Source: Bog-564 sp035509915 (GTDB taxonomy: Bacteria; Actinomycetota; Acidimicrobiia; Acidimicrobiales; UBA8190). From it: a stretch of DNA of 50,864 nucleotides. A model generated the notes under the pieces. That model saw only the letters and a program-made list of their open reading frames with translations. It ran no database searches and was not told the origin of the DNA. The stretch covers positions 1 through 50,864 of the forward strand of contig DATKIB010000003.1 in the NCBI GenBank assembly GCA_035509915.1. Reading direction: 5' to 3'. A program made the position numbers and the translations under genes. Positions 17,435 through 25,140 of this stretch are shown one piece after another; the stretch's first letter is position 1; each line of letters starts with the position of its first letter.

Positions 17435-17586
17435 GCTCGCACGCCGGACGGCCTTTCGTGCGCGTCGGGCTGGTCCTCCAGCGAGGCCGCTAGCTGCTCG
17501 AGCCGCCTCCGGCGAAACCACAGGAGCGCGGCGTACGCGGCGAGCGTCCCGAGCGCTGCGGCGTACCCGGCGTCTACGTAGCCCAC
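17431..17586 (-). CDS. ccmD: CcmD-like small membrane protein
   Basis: This is a 51-residue ORF in the exact position of ccmD, between ccmC and ccmE. It begins VGYVDAGYAAALGTLAAYAA, continues with one membrane helix ending LLWF, then RRRRLEQL and an acidic tail. One helix followed by a basic stretch is the CcmD pattern; the family is short and poorly conserved. CcmD helps release haem-loaded CcmE from CcmAB-C. GTG 17586 has GGAAGG about nine bases upstream. The gene overlaps ccmC by 13 bases and ccmE by 4. Automated callers may miss it because of its size. Confidence 0.85.
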   Translation of the reverse strand: MGYVDAGYAAALGTLAAYAALLWFRRRRLEQLAASLEDQPDAHERPSGVRA

Positions 17587-18455
17587 GGCCCGGAACCTTC
17601 CCGGGGTCCACCGACGAGGGCACCCTCACCTTCTCCGTCGCCGACGACGAGGGTCGCCACCTCCGCCTCACCGACGGCGCCGGCCTCCCCGGTCGCGCTT
17701 CCAGCGCCGGTGCCGGACTCCCGAACCCCGTCGGCTCCCTCGGTCCAACGCTCACGAAGAGCTCCGGCCAGCTCGCTGCCCTCGAGGCACTCCGACAGCA
17801 CCTGGATCCGGTAGCGCACGAGGAGCATCCAGACGAATACCAGCGTGAACGCCACGAAACCGAGGAGAAGGGTCCAGGCCATCGACCCGTGGATGGTCGG
17901 CGACAGGTTGGCGTTGAGCACGGTCGCCCCCTGGTGCAGCGTCTTCCACCATTGCACCGAGAAGTGGACGATGGGCACGTCGACCGCAGCCACGAGCGCA
18001 GCGACCGACGAGCGCCTGGCGCGCGAGTCCGCGTCGGAGGGAACGCGCCGCAGCGCCAGGTACCCCAGCTGGAGCACCAAAAGCAGCGCCGTCGAGGTGA
18101 GCCTCGCGTCCCACGCCCACCACACCCCCCAGGTCGTGCGACCCCAGATCGAGCCGGTGACGAGGGTGAGCGCGGTGAACACCGTCCCGACCTCCATCGA
18201 GGAGACTGCCAGACGGTCGAAGAAACGGCTGCGGGTCCTGGGCCACAACCACAGCGCGCTCGAGATGGCGGCGAGCCCGAACGCGAGGTAGAGGGCCACC
18301 CACGCGATGGGCGGGTGAACGTAGACGAGGCGCACGAGGTCGTGCATCACCTGGTCCGGCGGGGTCACCCACAACCCCAACCACGCCGTGGCCGCCACGG
18401 AGAGGACCGCACCTATTCCGCTTACGCGCACCGAGAGCGCCATCCGTCTGCTCAC
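17574..18455 (-). CDS. ccmC: CcmC haem exporter/handling protein
   Basis: This protein of ~293 residues has six hydrophobic helices and a WWD motif (TTWGVWWAWDARLTSTALLL) with flanking His residues (VHPPIAWVAL and PTIHGSMAW). CcmC positions haem on CcmE. After the last helix there is an extra ~65-residue tail rich in Gly, Glu and Ala that usual CcmC proteins (~250 residues) lack. GTG 18455 overlaps the ccmB TGA (GTGA); ATG 18443 is a possible alternative four codons on. The stop is TAG at 17574, inside the ccmD coding region. Confidence 0.93.
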   Translation of the reverse strand: MSRRMALSVRVSGIGAVLSVAATAWLGLWVTPPDQVMHDLVRLVYVHPPIAWVALYLAFGLAAISSALWLWPRTRSRFFDRLAVSSMEVGTVFTALTLVTGSIWGRTTWGVWWAWDARLTSTALLLVLQLGYLALRRVPSDADSRARRSSVAALVAAVDVPIVHFSVQWWKTLHQGATVLNANLSPTIHGSMAWTLLLGFVAFTLVFVWMLLVRYRIQVLSECLEGSELAGALRERWTEGADGVRESGTGAGSATGEAGAVGEAEVATLVVGDGEGEGALVGGPREGSGPWAT

Positions 18456-19123
18456 GTCGCCTCCAGCAGAGGGCCGTAGATGACGACGCCGAGCACGAGG
18501 TAGACCGCCGCGAACACCACCAGCAGCTCGAGCCACGGCCCGGACCCACCGATCGTGCCCGTGCCGAGCGATGACTGCCACGCGCGCGTACCTGCCAGCA
18601 GGACGGGAGCGACCACCGGGAGCAGCAGGAACGGGAGCAGGGTCTCGCGCACCCGCAGCCCCGAGGCGAGCATCCCGTAGAGAGTGCCCACGGCAGCCAG
18701 GCCGGCGGTCCCCGCCGCGCAGGCGGCGATCATGGGGCCGGCCGAGCGCACGTGCGCGCCGAAGAACAGCACCACCCCGAGCGCGAGCAGCAGCTCGAGC
18801 ACGACGAGCTGGAGGGCAAGGGCCGCGCACTTGCCGAGGAACACCCCTGCCGGGTCGAGCCCGGACATCCTGAGCCCGTCCCGGGTGCCCTCGGGCGCTT
18901 CGAGCGCAGAACTGCGCTGCACGCCGAGGACCGACGCGAACAGAAGAGCCACCCAGAAGACGCCCGCGGCGGCCTCGATCATGGGCTGCCGGCTCGGGCC
19001 CAAAGCGAAGGCGAACATCACCAGCACCAGCAGCGCGAACGGCACTACCTGGTTGAGGAGGACCCGCGACCGGAGCTCGATGCGAAGGTCTTTGCCCGCT
19101 ACCACGAGCGCGTCACGCCACAT
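18452..19123 (-). CDS. ccmB: CcmB membrane subunit of the CcmAB ABC transporter
   Basis: This 223-residue protein has six hydrophobic helices and the family signatures GKDLRIELRSR near the N-terminus and DGLRMSGLDPAGVFLGKCAA in the cytoplasmic loop. Together with CcmA it powers release of haem-CcmE. ATG 19123 overlaps ccmA by 11 bases, and the stop overlaps ccmC by 4. Length agrees with CcmB from other organisms (~220). Confidence 0.93.
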   Translation of the reverse strand: MWRDALVVAGKDLRIELRSRVLLNQVVPFALLVLVMFAFALGPSRQPMIEAAAGVFWVALLFASVLGVQRSSALEAPEGTRDGLRMSGLDPAGVFLGKCAALALQLVVLELLLALGVVLFFGAHVRSAGPMIAACAAGTAGLAAVGTLYGMLASGLRVRETLLPFLLLPVVAPVLLAGTRAWQSSLGTGTIGGSGPWLELLVVFAAVYLVLGVVIYGPLLEAT

Positions 19124-19871
19124 GCGCGCCTCGCTTGGCAGGCATTCGATCCGGGACGTGGCCAGGCACGGGGGCGAGCGGTGTCGCGCGCTCCGAAGCC
19201 TCGGCGCTCTGCGCGTCGATTCCCGCTCGCGTCTCTCCGACCACCCTTCCTCCCACCATCTGCACTATGCGGTCGGCGAGAGTGAAGCTCGCGGCCTGTT
19301 CGTGGGAAGCCATCACGACGGTTGCGTTTTCGGCCACCGCCTCGGCGAGCATCTCGGCCAGGACCGACCTCGCCCGAGCGTCGAGCCCCGCGTGCGGCTC
19401 GTCCAAGAGCCACAGCGCCGGCCGGCGCGCGGCCAGTGCCGCCAGCGCGACCCGGCGGCGTTGGCCCTCCGAGAGCCTGCCCACGGTCGTGCGCGCGAGA
19501 CGGCCGGTGAGCCCGAGCCGCTCCAGGGCCGGGCCCGCGTGCGAGGCGGGGGCGCCGGCGGCGCGCAGCGCAAAGCGGACGTTCTCTGCGACCGTCAGGT
19601 CCTCGTACACGGCGGCCGCGTGCCCGAGCAACCCGACCTTTCGCCGGACCGAGGACCGGTCGAGCCTCAGGTCGCACCCGAGGACCATCGCCTCGCCCGA
19701 GCTGAGCGCGAGCAGCCCCGCGCAGGCTCGGAGCAGGCTCGTCTTGCCTGCCCCGTTCGGGCCGACGAGCACGACCACCTCCCCCTCTTCGACGGCCAAG
19801 TCGACTCCTGCCAAGGCCGGAAAATGCCCGGCCAGGGCAACGGCGTCACGGAGGAGGACGGCTGGGCGCAT
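19113..19871 (-). CDS. ccmA: CcmA ABC ATPase
   Basis: This 252-residue ATPase has Walker A GPNGAGKTS, signature LSEGQRRRVALA, Walker B LWLLDEPHAGLD and the switch His in MASHEQAA. Position directly before ccmB identifies it as CcmA. About 35 residues at the C-terminus (rich in Pro, Ala and Arg) go beyond the usual CcmA length. ATG 19871 has no good ribosome site; a TANNNT box (TAGCAT) lies 11 bases upstream, so a separate, nearly leaderless promoter in the 77-base gap after ccdA is possible. Confidence 0.93.
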   Translation of the reverse strand: MRPAVLLRDAVALAGHFPALAGVDLAVEEGEVVVLVGPNGAGKTSLLRACAGLLALSSGEAMVLGCDLRLDRSSVRRKVGLLGHAAAVYEDLTVAENVRFALRAAGAPASHAGPALERLGLTGRLARTTVGRLSEGQRRRVALAALAARRPALWLLDEPHAGLDARARSVLAEMLAEAVAENATVVMASHEQAASFTLADRIVQMVGGRVVGETRAGIDAQSAEASERATPLAPVPGHVPDRMPAKRGAHVA

Positions 19872-19948
19872 GGGGTCGGCACATGCTACGGGCGCCCTGC
19901 CCCGGCGATCCAAGCGGGCCCCGTCCGGTCCGCCGAGGGCGCAGATAC

Positions 19949-20725
19949 TCAGCTGACGGTCAGGCGGTGCAGCCCTATGTCGTCGAGCCAGGCCGAGACG
20001 TGCGCGGCCAGCCAGTGAAGGTTGTTCGTGAGGAGCAGCACTCCGAACGCCACGAGCGCCACGCCGGCCACCAGATCGACGACGGCCAGCCTCCGCCGCA
20101 CGTGCGCGAGCAAGCCGGTGATCCTGCCGAAGGCGAGCCCCGTGAGGAGGAAGGGGACGCCGAGCCCCAGCGAGTAGGCAACGAGAAGCACGATTCCCGA
20201 GGTGAGCGTGGCGCGTGCCGCGGCCAGCCCGAGCACCCCGCCGAGGACGGGTCCGATGCAAGGGGTCCAGCCGAAGGCGAAGGCCATACCCATCACGGGC
20301 GGCGCCCACGCCCCGAGCCTCGAGGGGCGCGGGTGGAACCGCCGCTCGCGCAGGAACACCCGCGGCGTGCCCACCCCGGCAAGCCACAGGCCGAGAAGCA
20401 CCACCACGGCTCCTGCCACGATGTCGAGGCCGCGCTGGTGGGTGACGAGGGTCCGGCCGATCCCGGAGGCTGCGGCCCCGAGCGCTGTGAAGACGACCGT
20501 GAAGCCGGCGACGAACCCGAGCACCCCGCGAACCACCGGTACGAGGTCTCGCCGCTCACCGGCTTCGATCTCCGCGGCGGAGAGGCCCGAGACCATCGAG
20601 ACGTAGCCGGGCACGAGGGGGAGCACGCAAGGCGAGACGAAAGAGAGCATCCCCGCGCCGAAAGCCACCAGCAGGCCGAGCGGGTCGGCCGATATGCCGG
20701 AGTGGACGACAACCGCTCCCGTCAA
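19949..20725 (-). CDS. ccdA: CcdA thiol-disulfide membrane reductase
   Basis: This 258-residue protein has six hydrophobic helices with the two redox Cys in FVSPCVLPLVPG and GWTPCIGPVLGG. CcdA moves reducing equivalents from cytoplasmic thioredoxin across the membrane to CcmG. The only ordinary in-frame start near the first helix is TTG 20725, which overlaps the TGA of the GDP-mannose dehydratase gene (TTGA); no better-placed ATG or GTG precedes the Cys motif. It leads into ccmA after a 77-base gap. The family assignment is firm; the start is likely but unusual. Confidence 0.92.
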   Translation of the reverse strand: MTGAVVVHSGISADPLGLLVAFGAGMLSFVSPCVLPLVPGYVSMVSGLSAAEIEAGERRDLVPVVRGVLGFVAGFTVVFTALGAAASGIGRTLVTHQRGLDIVAGAVVVLLGLWLAGVGTPRVFLRERRFHPRPSRLGAWAPPVMGMAFAFGWTPCIGPVLGGVLGLAAARATLTSGIVLLVAYSLGLGVPFLLTGLAFGRITGLLAHVRRRLAVVDLVAGVALVAFGVLLLTNNLHWLAAHVSAWLDDIGLHRLTVS

Positions 20726-21696
20726 CGGGCGGAGCCGCGCAGCAGCTCGAGATCGGCGTCGACCATCATGGCGACGAGCTGGCCGAAGTCGACCGTCTGG
20801 TCCCAGCCGAGCTCCTGCCGCGCTTTCGTGGCATCCCCGACGAGCAGGTCGACCTCGGCGGGGCGCATGTAGCGCTCGTCGCGAGCCACGACGTGCTCCG
20901 ACCAGTCCAGACCGACGTGAGAGAACGCCGCCTCGCAGAGGTCGCGCACCGAGTAGGTCTGGCCCGTCGCCACCACGAAGTCGCCGGGCTCTTCGCGCTG
21001 GAGCATGAGCCACATCGCCCGCACGTAGTCCCCGGCGAAGCCCCAGTCCCTGCGCGGCTCGAGGTCCCCGAGCATCAGCTTGTCCTCGAGGCCGAGGACG
21101 ATCCTCGCCACGGCGTGGCTCACCTTCCTCGTCACGAACTCGAGGCCGCGCCTCGGGCTCTCGTGGTTGAAGAGCATCCCCGAGGAGGCGTGCAGGCCGT
21201 GGCTCTCGCGGTAGTTGACCGTGATCCAGTGGCCGTAGACTTTCGCCACGCCATAGGGACTGCGCGGATGGAAGGGCGTGGTCTCGGTTTGCGGGACCTC
21301 GTGTACCTTGCCGAACATCTCGGAGGAGGACGCCTGGTAGAAGCGGATCTCCGGGTCGACGAGGCGGATGGCGTCGAGCAACCGCGTGACGCCCAGCGCG
21401 GTGGTCTCCCCGGTGAGCACGGGCTGGCCCCACGAGGTCTGGACGAAGGACTGCGCCGCGAGGTTGTAGACCTCCGCGGGTCGGTGCTCACGGAGCACTC
21501 CTATGAGCGAGATCTCGTCCAGCAGGTCGCCCGCTACGAGGACCAGGTCGTCCTGGATGTGCGCGATCCGTTCGAAGTTGACGGTGGACGAGCGGCGTAC
21601 CATCCCCACCACCTCATAGCCCTGGCCGAGCAGGAATTCGGCCAGGTACGAGCCGTCCTGACCCGTGATGCCCGTGATCAGTGCTCGCTTGCGCAT
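20722..21696 (-). CDS. gmd: GDP-mannose 4,6-dehydratase family protein
   Basis: This 324-residue extended SDR has the NAD(P)-binding GITGQDGSYLAEFL, RRSSTVNFERI, NLAAQSFVQTSW, catalytic ASSSEMFG and SPYGVAKVYGHW (YxxxK), and FNHESPRRGLEFVTRK, all typical of Gmd. The enzyme converts GDP-mannose to GDP-4-keto-6-deoxymannose for fucose, rhamnose or perosamine synthesis. ATG 21696 has GAGGAAGG about seven bases upstream. No partner reductase or epimerase lies nearby. Its stop overlaps the ccdA TTG, which places a sugar gene at the head of the cytochrome maturation operon; a functional link is not evident. Confidence 0.93.
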   Translation of the reverse strand: MRKRALITGITGQDGSYLAEFLLGQGYEVVGMVRRSSTVNFERIAHIQDDLVLVAGDLLDEISLIGVLREHRPAEVYNLAAQSFVQTSWGQPVLTGETTALGVTRLLDAIRLVDPEIRFYQASSSEMFGKVHEVPQTETTPFHPRSPYGVAKVYGHWITVNYRESHGLHASSGMLFNHESPRRGLEFVTRKVSHAVARIVLGLEDKLMLGDLEPRRDWGFAGDYVRAMWLMLQREEPGDFVVATGQTYSVRDLCEAAFSHVGLDWSEHVVARDERYMRPAEVDLLVGDATKARQELGWDQTVDFGQLVAMMVDADLELLRGSAR

Positions 21697-21768
21697 TCGA
21701 TCGCCTTCCTCGTCGTGCTCGTCCTGCTCGTGCTGTCTCTCCTGCTCGTCCTGCCCGGCTCGCGGCCC

Positions 21769-22557
21769 TCAGCGCCCTGACCATCGCGGTGTGCGCTTCT
21801 CGAGGAACGCCGCGACCCCCTCGGCTGCGTCCGCGGTTTGGGTATTGAGCGTGAGCAGAGCATGGAGGTGCGCGAGGGCGTCCGCGGCCTCCATGTCCCA
21901 GACAGCGTAGAACCCCCCGCGACCGAGCTTCATCACGGCGGGCGACTTCTCGGCCAGGGAGGAGGTGAGCTCGTCCACGGCCGGGTCGAGCTGCTCGTGG
22001 GGCACGACCCGGTTTACGAAGCCGATGCGCTCGGCCTCGGCGGCATCCACCACGCGCCCGGTCAGCATGAGCTCGAGCGCCTTCTTGGGCGGCATCGACC
22101 GGACCAGGGGCACGGTGATCATGTGGGGCCAGAGCCCGACGTTGATCTCGGGCGCCCCGAAACGGGCGCGGTCGGAGGCCACGACCATGTCGCATGCAAG
22201 TGCCAGACCGAAGCCCCCGGCGAGCGCCCAACCCTGGACACGGGCGATCGTCGGCTTGCCGAGCTGCCAGAGGTCGACGAAGACCGAGGCGAGCACCCCC
22301 CTCGACTCGTGCAGAGCGAGGAAGTCCTCCTCGCCGACCATCCCTGACAGGTCGGCTCCGGCGCAGAAGGCTTCGTCCCCCGCCCCCGCCAGTACCACGG
22401 TGCGGACCCCGGGGTCGTCCTTGGCGCCGCCGAGCATCTCGCGGATTGAGCGCACGACTTCCCACGACATGGCGTTTCGACGCTCGGGCCGGTTGATCGT
22501 GATGCGCGCTACCCCGTCGGAGCTCTCGTAGAGAACCTGGTCCTCGGGGCCGTGCAC
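21769..22557 (-). CDS. Enoyl-CoA hydratase/isomerase family protein
   Basis: This 262-residue crotonase-fold protein has ITINRPERRNAMS at the N-terminus, the oxyanion-hole segments AGAGDEAFCAGADLSGM and RVQGWALAGGFGLALACD, and APEINVGLWPHM. The second catalytic Glu of classical hydratases falls near FGAPEINVGLW, which is compatible with hydratase activity but not proof. Substrate is unknown. GTG 22557 is preceded by TACGGT eight bases away on its strand, so transcription may begin almost at the start codon. The gene diverges from the glycosyltransferase gene with 62 bases between. The 72 bases after it, before gmd, hold a CTCGTCCTG-type low-complexity run and nothing else I can name. Confidence 0.88.
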   Translation of the reverse strand: MHGPEDQVLYESSDGVARITINRPERRNAMSWEVVRSIREMLGGAKDDPGVRTVVLAGAGDEAFCAGADLSGMVGEEDFLALHESRGVLASVFVDLWQLGKPTIARVQGWALAGGFGLALACDMVVASDRARFGAPEINVGLWPHMITVPLVRSMPPKKALELMLTGRVVDAAEAERIGFVNRVVPHEQLDPAVDELTSSLAEKSPAVMKLGRGGFYAVWDMEAADALAHLHALLTLNTQTADAAEGVAAFLEKRTPRWSGR

Positions 22558-22604
22558 CGCGGTCGACCGTAGCGCGGGGTGTAAGCCATCGCCGGTCCGG
22601 CGGA

Positions 22605-22610
22605 TATTGT
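22605..22610 (+). promoter_or_regulatory. -10-like TATTGT upstream of glycosyltransferase gene
   Basis: TATTGT fits TANNNT and ends nine bases before ATG 22620, with no ribosome site in between. It sits in the 62-base divergent gap. This is a weak call because the -35 region is not recognisable. Confidence 0.3.
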
Positions 22611-22619
22611 CGGCGATCG

Positions 22620-23669
22620 ATGGCCCAGCCGGTCGCGGCGATCGTCTCGTACCGCCTGGGCGGAAGCGACGGGGTGTCGGTCGAGTCCGCCAAGTGGGCC
22701 TGGGCCCTCGGAGAGCTCGGCTTCGAAGTGCTCCGCGTCGCCGGCGAGGGTGAGGCCGACCGGATCCTCCCGGCGCTGGCGATGCACTCGGGTGAGCGAC
22801 CGTCGGTAAGCGAGGTCGAAGACGCGCTCGCGCCTGCCGACCTGGTCGTGGTCGAGAACCTGTGCTCGCTACCGCTCAACCCGGATGCGGGATCGGTGGT
22901 CGCAGAGGTGCTTCGAGGCCGGTGGGCGCTTCTCCACCATCACGACCTCCCGTGGCAACGCCCCGCTTACGCCGGGTTCGGCGGGCCTCCGGTCGACCCG
23001 CGCTGGGCGCACGTCACCGTCAACCAGATGAGTTGCCTCGAGCTGGCGACCCGGGGGATCGCAGCGACCGTCGTGCGCAACACGTTCGACGTCGGCGCTC
23101 CGGCGGGCGACCGGGAGCGGACCCGCTCCGCCATCGGACTGGCAGAGCACGACACGCTCGTGCTCCAGCCGACGCGCGCGATCGCGCGCAAGAACGTCGC
23201 CGGGGCGATCGCGTTGTGCGAGGCGCTCGACGCGACCTTCTGGCTGCTCGGTCCCGCCGAGGACGGTTTCGGGCCGGAGCTCGAACGGCTCGTGGGCACC
23301 GCAGGGTGCCCGGTCGTCATGGGCCGCGATCGCTTCGAAGTGCAGCTGCATATGGAGGATGCTTACGCGGCGTGCGATCTGGTCGTGCTCCCATCGACGT
23401 GGGAAGGGTTCGGCAACCCCGCGATCGAATCGGCCGTGCACCGCAGGCCGCTCGCGATCGGTACCTACCCGGTGGCGGCGGAGCTGGCATCGTTCGGCTT
23501 CAGGTGGTTCTCGTCGGCGGACTCCTCGGCGGTCGCAGCATGGCTCGAGCAACCTTCGGCGGAGCTCGTCGAGCACAACCACCGGCAGGCGCAGAGACAC
23601 TTCTCCTTGGCTGACCTACCCGGGCGGATTGCGCGCGTACTGGAAGCAGCAGGCTTGGCGCGCGCCTGA
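22620..23669 (+). CDS. Glycosyltransferase of GT-B fold (GT4-like)
   Basis: This 349-residue soluble protein has a GT4-like C-terminal donor-binding domain: LQPTRAIARKN, LLGPAEDGFG and the EX7E-type segment PSTWEGFGNPAIESAVHRRP (near residues 260-280). The N-terminal acceptor half contains the LLHHHDLPWQRP segment, resembling glycosyltransferases that act on lipid or small-molecule acceptors. No signal peptide or membrane segment is seen. Donor and acceptor cannot be inferred. It is followed 18 bases later by a TetR gene on the same strand that appears to have its own leaderless promoter. Confidence 0.8.
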   Translation: MAQPVAAIVSYRLGGSDGVSVESAKWAWALGELGFEVLRVAGEGEADRILPALAMHSGERPSVSEVEDALAPADLVVVENLCSLPLNPDAGSVVAEVLRGRWALLHHHDLPWQRPAYAGFGGPPVDPRWAHVTVNQMSCLELATRGIAATVVRNTFDVGAPAGDRERTRSAIGLAEHDTLVLQPTRAIARKNVAGAIALCEALDATFWLLGPAEDGFGPELERLVGTAGCPVVMGRDRFEVQLHMEDAYAACDLVVLPSTWEGFGNPAIESAVHRRPLAIGTYPVAAELASFGFRWFSSADSSAVAAWLEQPSAELVEHNHRQAQRHFSLADLPGRIARVLEAAGLARA

Positions 23670-23675
23670 AGCGGG

Positions 23676-23681
23676 TACTCT
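23676..23681 (+). promoter_or_regulatory. -10 box TACTCT, likely leaderless start of TetR gene
   Basis: TACTCT ends six bases before ATG 23688, the same spacing as for the SufR-like gene, glutamine synthetase-like gene and cysS. A TTGGCG at 23655-23660 may be a poor -35 box (15-base spacer). Confidence 0.45.
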
Positions 23682-23687
23682 GCTCCG

Positions 23688-24398
23688 ATGGAGTCCGAGG
23701 TCGTGGCGGACGAAAAGTCGAGCACGAAGCTGCCTGCACCCCAAGCCCCTGAGCGGACGCAATCGCGCAGCACGCCAAAGCGCCTGCCGGCGGACCGCCG
23801 TCGCCTTCAGCTGCTCGAAGTGGCACTCAGCCAGTTCGCCAGGCGCGGCTTCAACTCCACGACTATGGACGACATCGCCGAGGCGGCGGGGGTCACCAAG
23901 CCCCTGCTCTACCAGCACTTCGATTCCAAGCGCGCGCTGTACCTCGAGTTGGTAGACACGGTCGCAGAGAGCCTCCTCGAGGCAATCGGCAAGGCGGTCG
24001 CCGAGGCCGAGGGGCCGCGACAGCAGGTCGAGGGTGGCTTCGCCGCCTACTTCCACCTCGTGGTCACCCACGCGGACGCCTTCAACCTTCTCTTCGGCAG
24101 CGACGTCCCCAACGACCCCGAGCTGTCACGGGCAGTGCGCGACGTGGAGAACTCGATCGCCGAGGCGATCGACTCCCTGATCGACGCCGGCCTGGAGGAA
24201 GACCACCGCATGATGCTCGCCCATGCGGTTGTAGGTATGGCCGAGGCGGCCAGCCGGCACTTCCTCACCACTCGCGCACGGCGCGACGGCGGCAGCGCTC
24301 TGGAGCGAGCCTCGGTCTCCTCTACCGAGGCGACGAAGCTCGCGGCCCGTCTCGCCGATCTGGCTTGGGCAGGACTGCGCTCCGTGCACCGCGACTGA
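23688..24398 (+). CDS. TetR/AcrR family transcriptional regulator
   Basis: This 236-residue protein has an N-terminal TetR DNA-binding domain (residues ~40-85) with ALSQFARRGFNSTTMDDIAE and the recognition-helix segment AGVTKPLLYQHFDSKRALYL. The remainder is the helical ligand-binding and dimerisation domain. Around 35 polar residues precede the HTH, somewhat longer than typical. ATG 23688 has no ribosome site but a TACTCT box six bases upstream. Its target is unknown; a palindrome at 37028-37054 is of the right size for a TetR operator but is far away. It converges on the phosphatase gene across a 16-base gap. Confidence 0.9.
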   Translation: MESEVVADEKSSTKLPAPQAPERTQSRSTPKRLPADRRRLQLLEVALSQFARRGFNSTTMDDIAEAAGVTKPLLYQHFDSKRALYLELVDTVAESLLEAIGKAVAEAEGPRQQVEGGFAAYFHLVVTHADAFNLLFGSDVPNDPELSRAVRDVENSIAEAIDSLIDAGLEEDHRMMLAHAVVGMAEAASRHFLTTRARRDGGSALERASVSSTEATKLAARLADLAWAGLRSVHRD

Positions 24399-24399
24399 C

Positions 24400-24414
24400 A
24401 GGTCCAGCGGACCT
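24400..24414. terminator. Compact inverted repeat filling the gap between convergent genes
   Basis: AGGTCC-AGC-GGACCT is a perfect 6-bp stem with 3-base loop and occupies all but one of the bases between the stops at 24398 and 24415. No T-run; likely a bidirectional terminator by position. Confidence 0.5.
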
Positions 24415-24957
24415 CTAGAGCCTCTCGGCCAGCTCGCCTACCAGCCGCTCCACCTCGCGCGCGCAGTCGACATAGTCCACGTCCTCCCCACCCGCGGGGT
24501 CCGCCACGTCACCCTGATCCTCGGGGTCGAGCTCTGCCAGGTGGAGCGCCGCGACCCGCCGGGAGAGCGGCTGCGGCCCAGGTGAAAGGTTGGCAGCCAG
24601 CCAGCGCAAGGTGGCTGTGCGGTCCGAAGCCGCTGGATGGCGGCGGCGCACATAGCGAACGTGCTCCGAGGCCATGGCGATCACCAGATCCGCGACGTCC
24701 ACGTCGGACTCGGCTACCTGCCGGCTGCGGTGGGCAGGGGCATCCAGGCCTATCGCCGACAGGGCGTCGCGTGTCCGCCGGCTCATCGGCTGGTGCTCGA
24801 CGACGTGCGTGCCCGCCGTGGTCACCCGCGCCCCGACCCCGTGTGCGTCGAACAGGGCCCCGGCCATGACCGAGCGCGCCGCGTTGCCCGTGCAGAGCAC
24901 CAGGACGTTGGCGCGCGGGTCGTCGTCCTGTGAGTTGTGCGCCCCATCCCTCGGCAT
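24415..24957 (-). CDS. Low-molecular-weight protein tyrosine phosphatase family protein
   Basis: This ~180-residue protein has the CX5R phosphate loop as LVLCTGNAARS (C22 to R28). Later it has VADLVIAMASEHV and a general-acid-type loop with D in DPEDQGDVADPAGG. These are the features of low-molecular-weight phosphatases, a fold shared with arsenate reductases and arginine phosphatases, so the substrate is open. ATG 24957 is chosen for GAGGAG ten bases upstream and because it sits close to the P-loop; the frame extends to 25083 with ATG 24987 as another option. It diverges from the DUF4395 gene, and a TAAAGT box on its strand lies at 25097-25092. Confidence 0.85.
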   Translation of the reverse strand: MPRDGAHNSQDDDPRANVLVLCTGNAARSVMAGALFDAHGVGARVTTAGTHVVEHQPMSRRTRDALSAIGLDAPAHRSRQVAESDVDVADLVIAMASEHVRYVRRRHPAASDRTATLRWLAANLSPGPQPLSRRVAALHLAELDPEDQGDVADPAGGEDVDYVDCAREVERLVGELAERL

Positions 24958-25088
24958 CGCCCGATTTCTCCTCTTGGCCCTGTCCATTCGTGTGGTTCGT
25001 TGTGCGGACCGGCTCTTCGGCCGCTCGTCGAGAACGACCGGTCCCCGAGGCGGCTTGCGCGGCCGTGCACGAAACCCGACCAATCCGA

Positions 25089-25094
25089 TAAACT
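25089..25094 (+). promoter_or_regulatory. -10-like TAAACT upstream of DUF4395 gene
   Basis: TAAACT fits TANNNT and lies in a locally AT-rich patch (25083-25097) between the divergent phosphatase and DUF4395 genes. The reverse strand of the same patch reads TAAAGT, so it may serve both directions. No clear -35 box. Confidence 0.4.
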
Positions 25095-25126
25095 TTAGGC
25101 CGTCCCCAGGAAGTTGGCCCTAGAGC

Positions 25127-25138
25127 AGGAGGTGATCC
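25127..25138 (+). promoter_or_regulatory. Twelve-base ribosome binding site AGGAGGTGATCC
   Basis: This word is fully complementary to the canonical 3' tail of bacterial 16S rRNA over all 12 bases and ends two bases before ATG 25141 (AGGAGG core eight bases upstream). It is much longer than any other site in the window and decides the start. Confidence 0.85.
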
Positions 25139-25140
25139 GC

